This document shows positions 54,580 through 63,227 of a DNA stretch of 64,000 bases, one piece after another (the stretch's first letter is position 1; each line of letters opens with the position of its first letter). The notes below the pieces were generated by a model. That model saw only the letters and a program-made list of their open reading frames with translations. It was not told where the DNA came from and searched no databases. The position numbers were made by a program, and so were the translations under genes. Source of the DNA: Galbibacter marinus (lineage in GTDB: Bacteria > Bacteroidota > Bacteroidia > Flavobacteriales > Flavobacteriaceae); assembly GCF_000300875.1 (NCBI RefSeq), contig NZ_AMSG01000018.1, positions 1 through 64,000 on the forward strand, written 5' to 3'.

Positions 54580-55923
54580 ATGCAATTAAATAAATCTAAA
54601 ATATTAGTCTTAGATGACGATAACGACGTTCTTATAGCACTACGTTTGTTATTAAAATCAAAAGTTAAAGAGGTTGTAACGGAGAAAAACCCAAATAACA
54701 TCATGTCGCTTTTTGAAAAGCACAATTTTGACATCGTTATTCTCGATATGAACTTTAACAGTCTGGTAAATACTGGTAACGAGGGTATTTTCTGGCTAAC
54801 AAAAATAAAACAAATCAGCCCTGATACTTGTGTGATTTTAATTACCGCTTATGGCGATATTGACCTTGCCGTTAGATCATTAAAAGAAGGAGCGTCAGAT
54901 TTTTTAATGAAACCATGGGAAAATGAACGTATTATCCAAACCTTAAAAGAACTTAGCGATAAACAAGGCAAGAAATACTCCTCAAAATCATTTAAAACTG
55001 ACCAAGGGAAAATTATTGGTGAAAGCGGGGTAATGAAAAACGTTTTTTTAAAGCTAGAAAAAATTGCACCTACTGATGCCAATGTTTTATTACTGGGTGA
55101 AAACGGAACAGGCAAAGATCTCATCGCTAAAGCCATTCACGAAAATTCATTGCGTAAAGACAAACCATTTGTAAAGGTCGATGTTGGTGCGTTGACAACA
55201 TCCTTATTCGAAAGTGAATTATTTGGTTATAAAAAGGGAGCATTTACAGATGCCAGGGAGGATCGAAAAGGTAGATTTGAGACTGCATCAGGAGGAACAC
55301 TTTTTTTAGATGAAATCGGGAATATTTCACTCCAACAACAAGCCAGGCTATTAACCGTACTTCAAAATAGGCAAATTACACCCCTTGGTTCAAATGAGCC
55401 TATAAACATAGATATAAGACTCATATGTGCTACTAATTTAGAATTAGAAGTTCTGGCTGATCAAGCGAGATTCCGAAAAGATTTAATCTACCGGATCAAT
55501 ACCGTCGAACTCACTATTCCTCCACTCAGAGAACGAGGTAGTGATGTGAAGGTTTTAGCTCGTCATTTTACAAAACTATATACCGACAAGTATTTCAAAG
55601 ATGATTTCCATTTGGATAAAAGTTTTTTTGAAAAACTAACAAACTATAAATTCCCTGGCAATGTAAGGGAATTACAGTATACCTTGGAGAGAGCAGTCAT
55701 CATGGCTGAAAATCAAATATTAAGTGCAGAAAACCTCATGTTTTCCCCTATTGAGAGATATCATAATGACAATTCCACAACGGGTGTTACTTTAGAGTCC
55801 GTAGAGAAAAATACCATTTTAAAGGTCATAGAGAAGAACAATGGTAATATCTCACAATCAGCAAAGGATTTAGGGATTACAAGGGCGGCATTGTATAGAA
55901 GACTCCATAAGTATGGTTTATAA
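54580..55923 (+). CDS. Sigma-54-dependent response regulator (NtrC family)
   Basis: About 447 residues from ATG 54580 (a GTG at 54577 is also possible). Receiver domain (about 7-125) with 'LVLDDDND' and the phosphate-accepting Asp in 'VILDMNFN', then an AAA+ sigma-54 activator domain: Walker A 'GENGTGKDLIA', 'ESELFGYKKGAFTDA' containing the sigma-54 contact GAFTDA, and Walker B 'GGTLFLDEIGN'. A Fis-type helix-turn-helix ends it ('AKDLGITRAALYRRLHKYG'). With the kinase that overlaps it by 11 bases it should control the divergent efflux operon. Confidence 0.95.
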   Translation: MQLNKSKILVLDDDNDVLIALRLLLKSKVKEVVTEKNPNNIMSLFEKHNFDIVILDMNFNSLVNTGNEGIFWLTKIKQISPDTCVILITAYGDIDLAVRSLKEGASDFLMKPWENERIIQTLKELSDKQGKKYSSKSFKTDQGKIIGESGVMKNVFLKLEKIAPTDANVLLLGENGTGKDLIAKAIHENSLRKDKPFVKVDVGALTTSLFESELFGYKKGAFTDAREDRKGRFETASGGTLFLDEIGNISLQQQARLLTVLQNRQITPLGSNEPINIDIRLICATNLELEVLADQARFRKDLIYRINTVELTIPPLRERGSDVKVLARHFTKLYTDKYFKDDFHLDKSFFEKLTNYKFPGNVRELQYTLERAVIMAENQILSAENLMFSPIERYHNDNSTTGVTLESVEKNTILKVIEKNNGNISQSAKDLGITRAALYRRLHKYGL

Positions 55924-57256
55924 AAGCTTTAAAATTACATTTATCTTAAGGATTCTCATCCTTTTTACTTTTCAATTGGTCTTAGCCTATGGCATAGCAA
56001 TGGCAAGCACATATTTGATTGTAATAGGTGTTGTTCTCAGTTGTATCACTTCCTATAGTTTATTTAAATTCATCACAAAACGTTTTCATACATTAGATGA
56101 TTTTTTTGATGCTGTGAAATATCGCGATTTTTCTAGGTGGTACTCTGAAAATAATGGCCCTGACGACATGCGCCGTTTACATCAAGGATTTAATGAAGTA
56201 AACAAAACCGTTAAAGATATTAATAGCGAAAAAGAAACCCAGTATCTATACCTACAAAAAATTCTTGAAATTGTCCAGGTTGGTATTATTGCCTTTGAAA
56301 TAGAAACAGGAAAAGTTCTATGGTTAAATGAGTCTTTAAAAGAGATGCTCGATATTCCTTCAATTAAAAACATTAGTTTTATAAAGAGCCGAAGAAAGGA
56401 TTTGTATGACAATCTATTCATTGCGAGCCAAATTAAGGAGCAGACCATCACATTGAAGGTAAGAAATCAAAAAAACAAAATGTTAGTTTCCAGCTCGATC
56501 TTCCAAGTTGCTCCCAATACATTTCGATTAGTAGTTTTACAAAACATTGATGATACCCTTAATAAAAATGAATCTGAAGCATGGAAAAAATTATTGAGTG
56601 TTATGACCCACGAAATCATGAATTCTATTGCTCCTATTAGTTCATTGGCGGAAACCTTAAAGGATAATATTCAAAGCTCTCTAGGTTTCCCGGAATTAGA
56701 ACCTTTAAATACTGAGGATCTTTATGAGGGTATTGAAAGTATTAGAAAGAGGAGTGATGGACTCATGAAATTCGCCAAAACCTACCGTAGTTTAAACAAA
56801 ATCACTGAATTAAATTCTAACCTAACAAAAGTTGAAACTGTTTTTCAAAATTTAAACAGATTGATGTCACCTTCTTTAGAAGCAAAAGGAGTTTCTATAG
56901 AATTTGAGATAGAGCCATCAGATCTTTCGTTGGAAATGGATTCGTATTTAATCGAACAAGTCTTAATTAACCTGATCATAAATGCAGTGGATGCCTGTAT
57001 AAATGTATCAAAACCAATGGTTAAAATCTATGCAATTCAAACCCTAAACGGTAATACTATCATTAAAGTCAAAGACAATGGAAATGGGATTCCTGAAGAA
57101 ATTGTAGACTCGATATTCGTGCCCTTTTTCAGCACTAAAAAAAATGGAAGTGGAATTGGTTTAAGTCTTTGCAAGCAGATAATGTTATTACACAAGGGGA
57201 AAATTCAAGTTCAAAGCACATTAGAAACAGGCTCTACTTTTAGCTTAGTATTTTGA
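55913..57256 (+). CDS. Sensor histidine kinase (NtrB/AtoS-like)
   Basis: 447 residues. Two N-terminal membrane helices (about 8-28 and 31-50) with almost no periplasmic loop, so it likely senses in the membrane or cytoplasm. A PAS-like region (about 110-215) with 'IEVETGKVLWLNE'-type sequence, then the H box 'VMTHEIMNSIAPIS', N box 'LINLIINAVDAC', G1 'VKDNGNGIPEE' and 'GSGIGLSLCKQI'. The PAS plus compact kinase build resembles NtrB-type partners of sigma-54 activators. It overlaps the regulator gene. Confidence 0.93.
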   Translation: MVYKSFKITFILRILILFTFQLVLAYGIAMASTYLIVIGVVLSCITSYSLFKFITKRFHTLDDFFDAVKYRDFSRWYSENNGPDDMRRLHQGFNEVNKTVKDINSEKETQYLYLQKILEIVQVGIIAFEIETGKVLWLNESLKEMLDIPSIKNISFIKSRRKDLYDNLFIASQIKEQTITLKVRNQKNKMLVSSSIFQVAPNTFRLVVLQNIDDTLNKNESEAWKKLLSVMTHEIMNSIAPISSLAETLKDNIQSSLGFPELEPLNTEDLYEGIESIRKRSDGLMKFAKTYRSLNKITELNSNLTKVETVFQNLNRLMSPSLEAKGVSIEFEIEPSDLSLEMDSYLIEQVLINLIINAVDACINVSKPMVKIYAIQTLNGNTIIKVKDNGNGIPEEIVDSIFVPFFSTKKNGSGIGLSLCKQIMLLHKGKIQVQSTLETGSTFSLVF

Positions 57257-57550
57257 TTAAAACAACTTCAGGCGTTCTACAATGACTAACGTAACTTTAT
57301 AAAATACCTGAAATCCTACATCTAATAAGGGATCATCTTTTTGTAATTAAAAGGATAGGGATCTCGGTATTTTTATGGTTGATAGTCATGATGCTTTCTA
57401 GATTGTATTGTAGGTCACTCATATGGATTGAAATCATGTTTTTTACTCAAAACAAACTCATTCTTAATTCTTGGAAAATCCAATTACATTTTTAATTATA
57501 ATTAACACTATAATGGTAATTATTCGTTATATTTACATATAATCATCATT
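57257..57550. promoter_or_regulatory. Upstream region of hipBA with palindrome
   Basis: 294 AT-rich bases. TTAATTATAATTAA at 57492-57505 is a perfect 14-base palindrome 46 bases before the hipB ATG, a position suited to a HipB operator. In such AT-rich sequence this could be chance. 'TATATTTA' near 57527 resembles a -7 box but lacks the last G. Confidence 0.3.
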
Positions 57551-57859
57551 ATGACATCACTTATTACACCAACAAAAGCACGGCTAAAAATAGCTCAAAA
57601 TATGAGAGATTTACGTCTAGAAAAAGGGCTAACTCAAGAAGGTTTGTCCATGCGTTCAGGGGTTAGTTTGTCTTCTTTACGAAAGTTTGAGCAAAAAGGA
57701 GCTATTTCCCTTGAATCTTTTCTTAAGCTAGCCATGGTTCTGGGTAATTTAGAAAAGTTTATAAAGGCAACTGAACCTTTAGAAAATAAGTTTTCGTCCA
57801 TAGATGACGTATTGAAAAATAAAGAAAACAAAAAGCCTGAAAGAGGGTGGCGCAAATGA
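57551..57859 (+). CDS. hipB: HipB-like antitoxin, XRE family
   Basis: 102 residues. A helix-turn-helix XRE domain (about 13-70): 'IAQNMRDLRLEKGLTQEGLSMRSGVSLSSLRKFEQKG', given here by its key parts MRDLRLEKGLTQ and SGVSLSSLRKFE. Position directly before hipA, with a four-base overlap (ATGA), marks it as the antitoxin and autorepressor of a HipBA module. The basic C-terminal tail (NKKPERGWRK) is unlike E. coli HipB. Confidence 0.88.
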   Translation: MTSLITPTKARLKIAQNMRDLRLEKGLTQEGLSMRSGVSLSSLRKFEQKGAISLESFLKLAMVLGNLEKFIKATEPLENKFSSIDDVLKNKENKKPERGWRK

Positions 57860-59085
57860 TGAAGTACGTTTCAACAAACGAATTAAAAGTAGGGTTAGAT
57901 TTTAACCAGAATATCATCCCCGTGGGACGTTTGGCTTGGCGAGATTACCAAATATACTTCGAATATGACCAGGATTTCATTGTTCAAGGTTTAGAAATAT
58001 CTCCTTTAAAACTACCATTAGGGTCGGGTTTACAGGTTTTTAATTATCGTCCTTTTGAGGGGTTACCAGGTGTTTTTAATGACAGTCTTCCAGACGGTTG
58101 GGGTCGATTACTTTTTGAAAGATACGTTAGAACCCAAAATTTATTACCAGAAGATTTTACCCCTTTAGACCGTTTGGCTCATGTAGGTAAGTCTGGGCTT
58201 GGTGCATTGGTATATGAACCCGATCACAGCGATGATAATACGCAAGGAGAAGGGATTGATCTGGATTTACTATCGCAGCAAACCCACGAGATAATGGAAG
58301 GAGAAGCAGACGAAGTTTTAAAAGAGCTTATCAATCTGAATGGATCTTCTGCTGGTGCCCGTCCCAAAGCACTCATAGGCTTAGACAACACCAAGGGTCG
58401 TATAATTTCAGGAAAACATAATCTTCCTGAAAATTATGAGCATTGGATAGTGAAATTTGCTAATAGTACGGATGGTGTTGATGCGGGTGCGGTTGAGTAT
58501 GTTTATGCACTTATGGCTAAAATGGCTAGCGTTGAGATGATGCCTGTCAATTTGTTTGAGTCCTCAATAGGGGCGGGGTATTTTGCAACAAAACGTTTTG
58601 ATCGAATGGGTAATCAAAGGTTTCATATGCATACCGCAAGCGGTTTGTTGCATTCCGATTTTAGAATATCATCATTAGATTATGAAGATTTAATAACCCT
58701 GACTGGTGTTTTAACCAAAGATATACGCGAAGTTGAAAAAATGTATCGCCTTGCTGTATTCAATGTGCTTTCACACAATCGTGATGACCACAGTAAGAAC
58801 TTCTCCTTTCTAATGGATAACAAAGGGGAATGGAAGCTATCTCCCGCTTACGATTTAACGTTCTCCTCTGGCCCGAGAGGTCAGCAAAGTACAATGGTAA
58901 TGGGAGAGGGACAAACTCCTAGTACAGATCATTTAGTCCAATTGGGCATAGTAGCTAATTTAGAGCGCAATAAAATTGATGCTATTATCCAGCAAACCAA
59001 ATATGCGCTCAATCACTGGGAGGTCTTAGCCGCAAATCATGGAGTAACGAAAGCCAATATCAAATTGATAAAATCCAGAATATAG
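57856..59085 (+). CDS. hipA: HipA family serine/threonine kinase toxin
   Basis: About 409 residues from ATG 57856 (overlap ATGA with hipB; a GTG at 57847 is possible). HipN domain at the N-terminus ('LPGVFNDSLPDGWGRLLFER'), a Gly-rich loop in 'GSSAGARPKALIG', catalytic loop 'HNRDDHSKNFSF', and metal-binding 'YDLTFS' near 325. E. coli HipA phosphorylates glutamyl-tRNA synthetase and causes persistence. All key residues seem present, so this copy is likely active, restrained by HipB. A stand-alone toxin-antitoxin module next to the efflux cluster. Confidence 0.93.
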   Translation: MMKYVSTNELKVGLDFNQNIIPVGRLAWRDYQIYFEYDQDFIVQGLEISPLKLPLGSGLQVFNYRPFEGLPGVFNDSLPDGWGRLLFERYVRTQNLLPEDFTPLDRLAHVGKSGLGALVYEPDHSDDNTQGEGIDLDLLSQQTHEIMEGEADEVLKELINLNGSSAGARPKALIGLDNTKGRIISGKHNLPENYEHWIVKFANSTDGVDAGAVEYVYALMAKMASVEMMPVNLFESSIGAGYFATKRFDRMGNQRFHMHTASGLLHSDFRISSLDYEDLITLTGVLTKDIREVEKMYRLAVFNVLSHNRDDHSKNFSFLMDNKGEWKLSPAYDLTFSSGPRGQQSTMVMGEGQTPSTDHLVQLGIVANLERNKIDAIIQQTKYALNHWEVLAANHGVTKANIKLIKSRI

Positions 59086-59398
59086 TAAATCAGAAGGATC
59101 AAATTTCACTGGCAATTTTATCTAAATGTTCTGTAGCTAAAGAACGACTGCTTTATCCAGTAATGACCATACGACCACTATTACATGTAGGAAAATAGAC
59201 CATTCCTATTAAAATCCATTTTTATTTAATGTCTGCTTTGCATGCGAAGCGGTATGGGAAAGTTCTTTACAACGTGTAATAGTTGATTTTATTAAATCGA
59301 ACTTTATCTCTAAAGTGAGTCCTATGATATCAGCAACAACACAAGACTCACAGAATTTGGAAATGTAAACCTACATTGGATTTACCAATAATCGCGTA
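59086..59398. other. Intergenic region after hipA
   Basis: 313 bases. A short minus-strand open piece near 59105-59155 ('SLATEHLDKIASE') reads like the end of a gene but has no upstream continuation. No terminator, repeat or other gene was recognised. Confidence 0.3.
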
Positions 59399-60415
59399 TT
59401 AATGCTCAATAATCAAGGAAGTTTTCAATTTGACTATTGCTATTTGTTGATTTGTATAATCAGAAATAAATATGCGATCTCCTAATTGTTCTACTGCTAT
59501 GATTTCCCCAAAAGGATTATCGCCCATAACGTCGTAAGCACTGACCTTGGGATCAAAATCTTTTTGCATGAATTTCTCTTTGGGATAGAGTCTTAAATAA
59601 TAATCTTCTCCTATCTTTTCTGAAGTAATAGCCCAATCCTCTGTAAATTTAACGGACAACGGCTTTACACCGTCATTAGGACTGTAAATCGGAGTGATTG
59701 GAGTGGTAAAAGATGCTTCTGCTCCTGATAAAATAGCATCGACATTGTAATACAGAAAGGCCTCTGCATTTCTTCCAGCAACAACTAAATCACCATTCTC
59801 AACATCCATTGAATATTCTTCTGTTGCCCCTGTTACTGTATTGAGTTTTGCAATAGGCTCTAGATCCCAATTACTGTTTTGGGTGATTTGTGTAACATCA
59901 AAAACTTTGATAGAGTTTTCTTTTTCTTTTACAAACATCAGTCCGTCTGCTACCGTTACCCCGAAAACATGAACAAAAGTTTGCCACCACTGACCATTAC
60001 CAACAACACTGATTCCAGAATTTGTATTCTTATCTAACACAAACAACCTTGAGTCTCTGCTTCCTATATAAATTCTACTACTGTCTACAGCAATAGAAGT
60101 AAGGTTGCTAAATTCAATAGTTGTTTCACCTTTAGTAAAGGAGTTGATCGTTTTTAAATGTTGAAGGCTTTGTGCATTAAAAACCTCTAATACATCGCCA
60201 TTACATACGTATAGCTTATCGTCCAAAATAGCTATCCCTTTTGGCTGAAGTAGACCGCTTCCATCTGCAATTTGCTTTGCTGTAACTTCTGTGTCATAAC
60301 TTATATAGTGATACTGGTGTTCTTTGGCGATGTCGCTCTCCTTAGAACAGCTTACTAAGATTAAAAAAAGTAGAAAAGCTACCATATAACTATGGCATAA
60401 TCTGATTAATTCCAT
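59399..60415 (-). CDS. Lipoprotein with beta-propeller-like repeats, partner of the metzincin-like lipoprotein
   Basis: 338 residues. Lipobox 'LVSC' (Cys23) after a hydrophobic stretch. The mature part shows repeating strands of propeller type: 'LQPKGIAILDDKLYVCNGD', 'FSNLTSIAVDSSRIYIGSRD', 'VFGVTVADGLMFVKEK' and 'EQLGDRIFISDYTNQQIAIV'. I do not recognise a named family. Its start overlaps the end of the upstream metallopeptidase-like gene by ten bases, so the two are translated together and both are membrane-anchored; a joint role on the cell surface or in the periplasm is likely. Confidence 0.7.
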   Translation of the reverse strand: MELIRLCHSYMVAFLLFLILVSCSKESDIAKEHQYHYISYDTEVTAKQIADGSGLLQPKGIAILDDKLYVCNGDVLEVFNAQSLQHLKTINSFTKGETTIEFSNLTSIAVDSSRIYIGSRDSRLFVLDKNTNSGISVVGNGQWWQTFVHVFGVTVADGLMFVKEKENSIKVFDVTQITQNSNWDLEPIAKLNTVTGATEEYSMDVENGDLVVAGRNAEAFLYYNVDAILSGAEASFTTPITPIYSPNDGVKPLSVKFTEDWAITSEKIGEDYYLRLYPKEKFMQKDFDPKVSAYDVMGDNPFGEIIAVEQLGDRIFISDYTNQQIAIVKLKTSLIIEH

Positions 60416-61638
60416 GTTCCTTTTCCGTTATATTTTAGATAGAATGGGTTATCCTCCTTTATTTCGAATACTGGCTTATTATATTCCCTAGAGAGGTGGG
60501 CTGTTTTAGTCCAACCTTGAAGTATTTGTGGATCGATAAATGGCAGATCCTCTAAGTATATTAAATATTTGTAGAAATTCGCTAACATTTCTTGTTGTCC
60601 CCCACCTTCTCCACTATTGGCTAAATTACTAGAATGTCCAAAACCAATATGGTGAGAATATTCATGTGACCATACAGAAAGATCACCTATCCAATGTCCA
60701 TACACATAACCTGACTCCCATTGAGAAGCCAATTGTCCACCCCCCAATGCAGCGTCGCCACCGACCATAGCCATATAAAGGGTCCTGTCATCAAGGTAAT
60801 TCCAATAAATTTGTTCTATTTGCTCTTTAGTATAATAGTCGTATTGCCCTGATTCATCTACCTCATTACCATGCCAATCCTTTGCTCCATCGATCCCAGA
60901 TCCCTTAGTAGCTGCTTGTTCTTTTTTATAGACATCAAAGTTGATAAACGTCTGATAATAAATTGGGTGGCTTAGTGCATAGGAATAGTTAATGATTAAG
61001 GTAATAGCTTCCTTGGCTAAAACTGGATTCATTGGTAAAAATTTTCCTAGTTCATTAATATGAAAACCGTCGTGAAATTGTACTAGGTGTGAAGACTTAA
61101 TTCTTTGAAATTTAGCAAATAAAGGATCACTAGATTCTACTGTAAACTCGATTTCACCACTCGAGAAACCGTCAATTTTATTAATTGTTATTATTTTCCC
61201 ATCCTCCAATTGATAGTCATTGGTGATAGATACCAATGGTATTTGATGCACGGAACGATGAAAAGCGGGAATTTCAGAAAAATGATAAACAACAAATCTT
61301 TGATCGTAGCTGTCCAACTTAGCAAATACCTTCACATCTTTGAGACCAACTGGTGAATAAAGAGATATTTGGATAGAATCCTTTCCTTTTTGTATCACCT
61401 GTAATGGCTGGTCTACCCTAAACCAACGATCCTGTTTATTATACATCAATGAGGGATCTTCATCATCCTCAAACATTGTCATAGGATGATTTCCAGGGGG
61501 TAGATTCGTAGCATCTATGCTTGTTAAAAAATTGTCGTTGTAAGTTAAAGTGTCATCACCTTTACTGCAGCTAGAATTTAGTAAAAGATAAGAACATAGC
61601 ACACCTATTGATAGGCCTCTAAAAAGCTTAAAATTCAT
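60406..61638 (-). CDS. Putative zinc metallopeptidase lipoprotein (metzincin-type motif)
   Basis: 410 residues. Lipobox 'LNSSC' (Cys24). Residues 325-335 read HEYSHHIGFGH, an exact HExxHxxGxxH zinc motif with His325, His329 and His335 as ligands and Glu326 as the general base. It is preceded by 'GHWIGDLSVWS' and followed by a glycine-rich loop 'SGEGGGQQEM', in which the Met may be the Met-turn residue typical of metzincins. I do not recognise the family otherwise. The N-terminal 200 residues may be a pro- or binding domain. It forms an operon with the propeller-like lipoprotein. Confidence 0.72.
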   Translation of the reverse strand: MNFKLFRGLSIGVLCSYLLLNSSCSKGDDTLTYNDNFLTSIDATNLPPGNHPMTMFEDDEDPSLMYNKQDRWFRVDQPLQVIQKGKDSIQISLYSPVGLKDVKVFAKLDSYDQRFVVYHFSEIPAFHRSVHQIPLVSITNDYQLEDGKIITINKIDGFSSGEIEFTVESSDPLFAKFQRIKSSHLVQFHDGFHINELGKFLPMNPVLAKEAITLIINYSYALSHPIYYQTFINFDVYKKEQAATKGSGIDGAKDWHGNEVDESGQYDYYTKEQIEQIYWNYLDDRTLYMAMVGGDAALGGGQLASQWESGYVYGHWIGDLSVWSHEYSHHIGFGHSSNLANSGEGGGQQEMLANFYKYLIYLEDLPFIDPQILQGWTKTAHLSREYNKPVFEIKEDNPFYLKYNGKGTWN

Positions 61639-61793
61639 TGTTATTGATAATAAATGGGGTTTAAACTATGATTTTATGGAGTATAAATACTCTAATTTAT
61701 AAAAATCTTAAGCGAAGTTAAATTAATTATTCAATTAAAAAAACTATTATTTTAAATCTAAAAAGACAAAACTTGCAAGTGACTAGTTACGAA

Positions 61794-62207
61794 TTACCTA
61801 GCCCTTGAATTTCTCATAGCACGAAGCTTTTTAATTTTCGGATCATTCAAAAGTCTTTCATATTGCTGACTTTCCATAGCGAATATAGCTAGCTTTCCTT
61901 GGCTATTGGCATGGATTCCGAAACCGTAAGTTTTTGGCAGAGGGGAGGCTCTAAGACAAGCCCTACCTTTTGAAAAAAAATCCGATTTCATCTGTGGATA
62001 TGTTTCTTGGGATATATTATTCCGCTCTGCAAACACTTTAAACAGTAGCTCATCAGAGGTATATAAGTAAGGATTATTTACAAGTAAATCATATTGCAAT
62101 GTTGCAACAGTTGCTTTATTGGCCCGTAATGGTGGCTTGGTACCACAACTCACCTTAGTATCTTCGGACACAAGAATAAATGAATCGAAATAGTTTGTCG
62201 TATGCAT
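61794..62207 (-). CDS. DUF6157-like small protein
   Basis: 137 residues, no signal peptide. Beginning 'MHTTNYFDSFILVSEDTKV' and later 'VATLQYDLLVNNPYLYTSDELLF', it resembles the DUF6157 family as I remember it, of unknown function. 'RACLRASPLPKTYGFGIH' in the C-terminal half would be the conserved core. It is monocistronic, between the lipoprotein pair and the PorP operon. Confidence 0.75.
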   Translation of the reverse strand: MHTTNYFDSFILVSEDTKVSCGTKPPLRANKATVATLQYDLLVNNPYLYTSDELLFKVFAERNNISQETYPQMKSDFFSKGRACLRASPLPKTYGFGIHANSQGKLAIFAMESQQYERLLNDPKIKKLRAMRNSRAR

Positions 62208-62311
62208 TTTATACTTCTTTGTACAATGTTATTTAAGACCATCTCCAATGATTATTCATCATAAAAATACAATTTTCTCAAAAATATACTACTCACAACT
62301 GCACATCAAAG

Positions 62312-63226
62312 TCACAAATCAAATCCCTTAAATACATAGGACAACACCATTCCATGGCCATTTCCAAGAAGGGAATCTTTAAATCCTACATTGTACTGAT
62401 AAATGAATCTAAAATGCTTAAACAGATATATTCCTGCCATAAAATTCACTGAAGTTGTACTTCGATACCCAATACCTACTTCAAACTTATTCTCAAAACT
62501 CGTTGCGAGGTTTAGATCAATTTGCATTGGTGCACCTTGTTCATGTTTTAAAAGAATATTAGGTTTGATTATGATCTTATCAAATTTATTGAGTAAAAAA
62601 CTATAGCCCATATAGCCGTACACTGGATTAGATAGTTTCAAATTATCGAGTGAAGCCAATCGATCTCCAAGAATATTCGGTGCAGAGATGCCCACGTAAA
62701 AGTTTCGGCGATTGTAAAGAAAGCCCACGCCAATAGTTGGAATAGTTTCATTTATATTTTCTGCAAACAAAGGATCATCAGAAATCCCCAAATCAACAAG
62801 ATTTTCTTGGTATTGATCAATACCCGCAGTTAGCCCAAAGGACAATACGTGCTGATGGTAAATCTGCCAATTAGGGCGATTTGATTTATGATCAAAAAAC
62901 ACTCTATAAGAATATGCGACATAAGCATTGGTACTAGTTGTTACGCCAATTTCATCCCTTGAAATCGCCGCTCCTATTCCCATTTTCCTATTTGAAATTG
63001 GAGTATGAAAATTTAAAGACAAATGCTTAGGACTACCCTCGATATCATTTGAAAATGAATAATTACTTAAGTTTACTTCTGCTCCATTTCCCATCCCTGT
63101 ATATGCGGAATTAATCACCATAGGATTATAGTTATACTCCGAGAATAAAGCTGTTTGTTGTCCAAAGATCGACAATGGACTGAATAATAAAACCAATCCA
63201 ATAATGGCATGTTGTTTACTAATCAT
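62312..63226 (-). CDS. PorP/SprF family type IX secretion membrane protein
   Basis: 304 residues. Signal peptide cut near residue 23 ('IFGQQ'), followed at once by the family hallmark 'ALFSEYNYNPMVINSAYTG'. The rest is an outer membrane beta-barrel with 'ISRDEIGVTTSTNAYVAYSYR' and 'FYVGISAPNILGD'. In flavobacteria these proteins pair with a secreted protein that has a type B T9SS C-terminal domain and help it reach the cell surface (SprF with SprB). Just such a gene lies one base upstream. Confidence 0.93.
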   Translation of the reverse strand: MISKQHAIIGLVLLFSPLSIFGQQTALFSEYNYNPMVINSAYTGMGNGAEVNLSNYSFSNDIEGSPKHLSLNFHTPISNRKMGIGAAISRDEIGVTTSTNAYVAYSYRVFFDHKSNRPNWQIYHQHVLSFGLTAGIDQYQENLVDLGISDDPLFAENINETIPTIGVGFLYNRRNFYVGISAPNILGDRLASLDNLKLSNPVYGYMGYSFLLNKFDKIIIKPNILLKHEQGAPMQIDLNLATSFENKFEVGIGYRSTTSVNFMAGIYLFKHFRFIYQYNVGFKDSLLGNGHGMVLSYVFKGFDL

Positions 63227-63227
63227 A

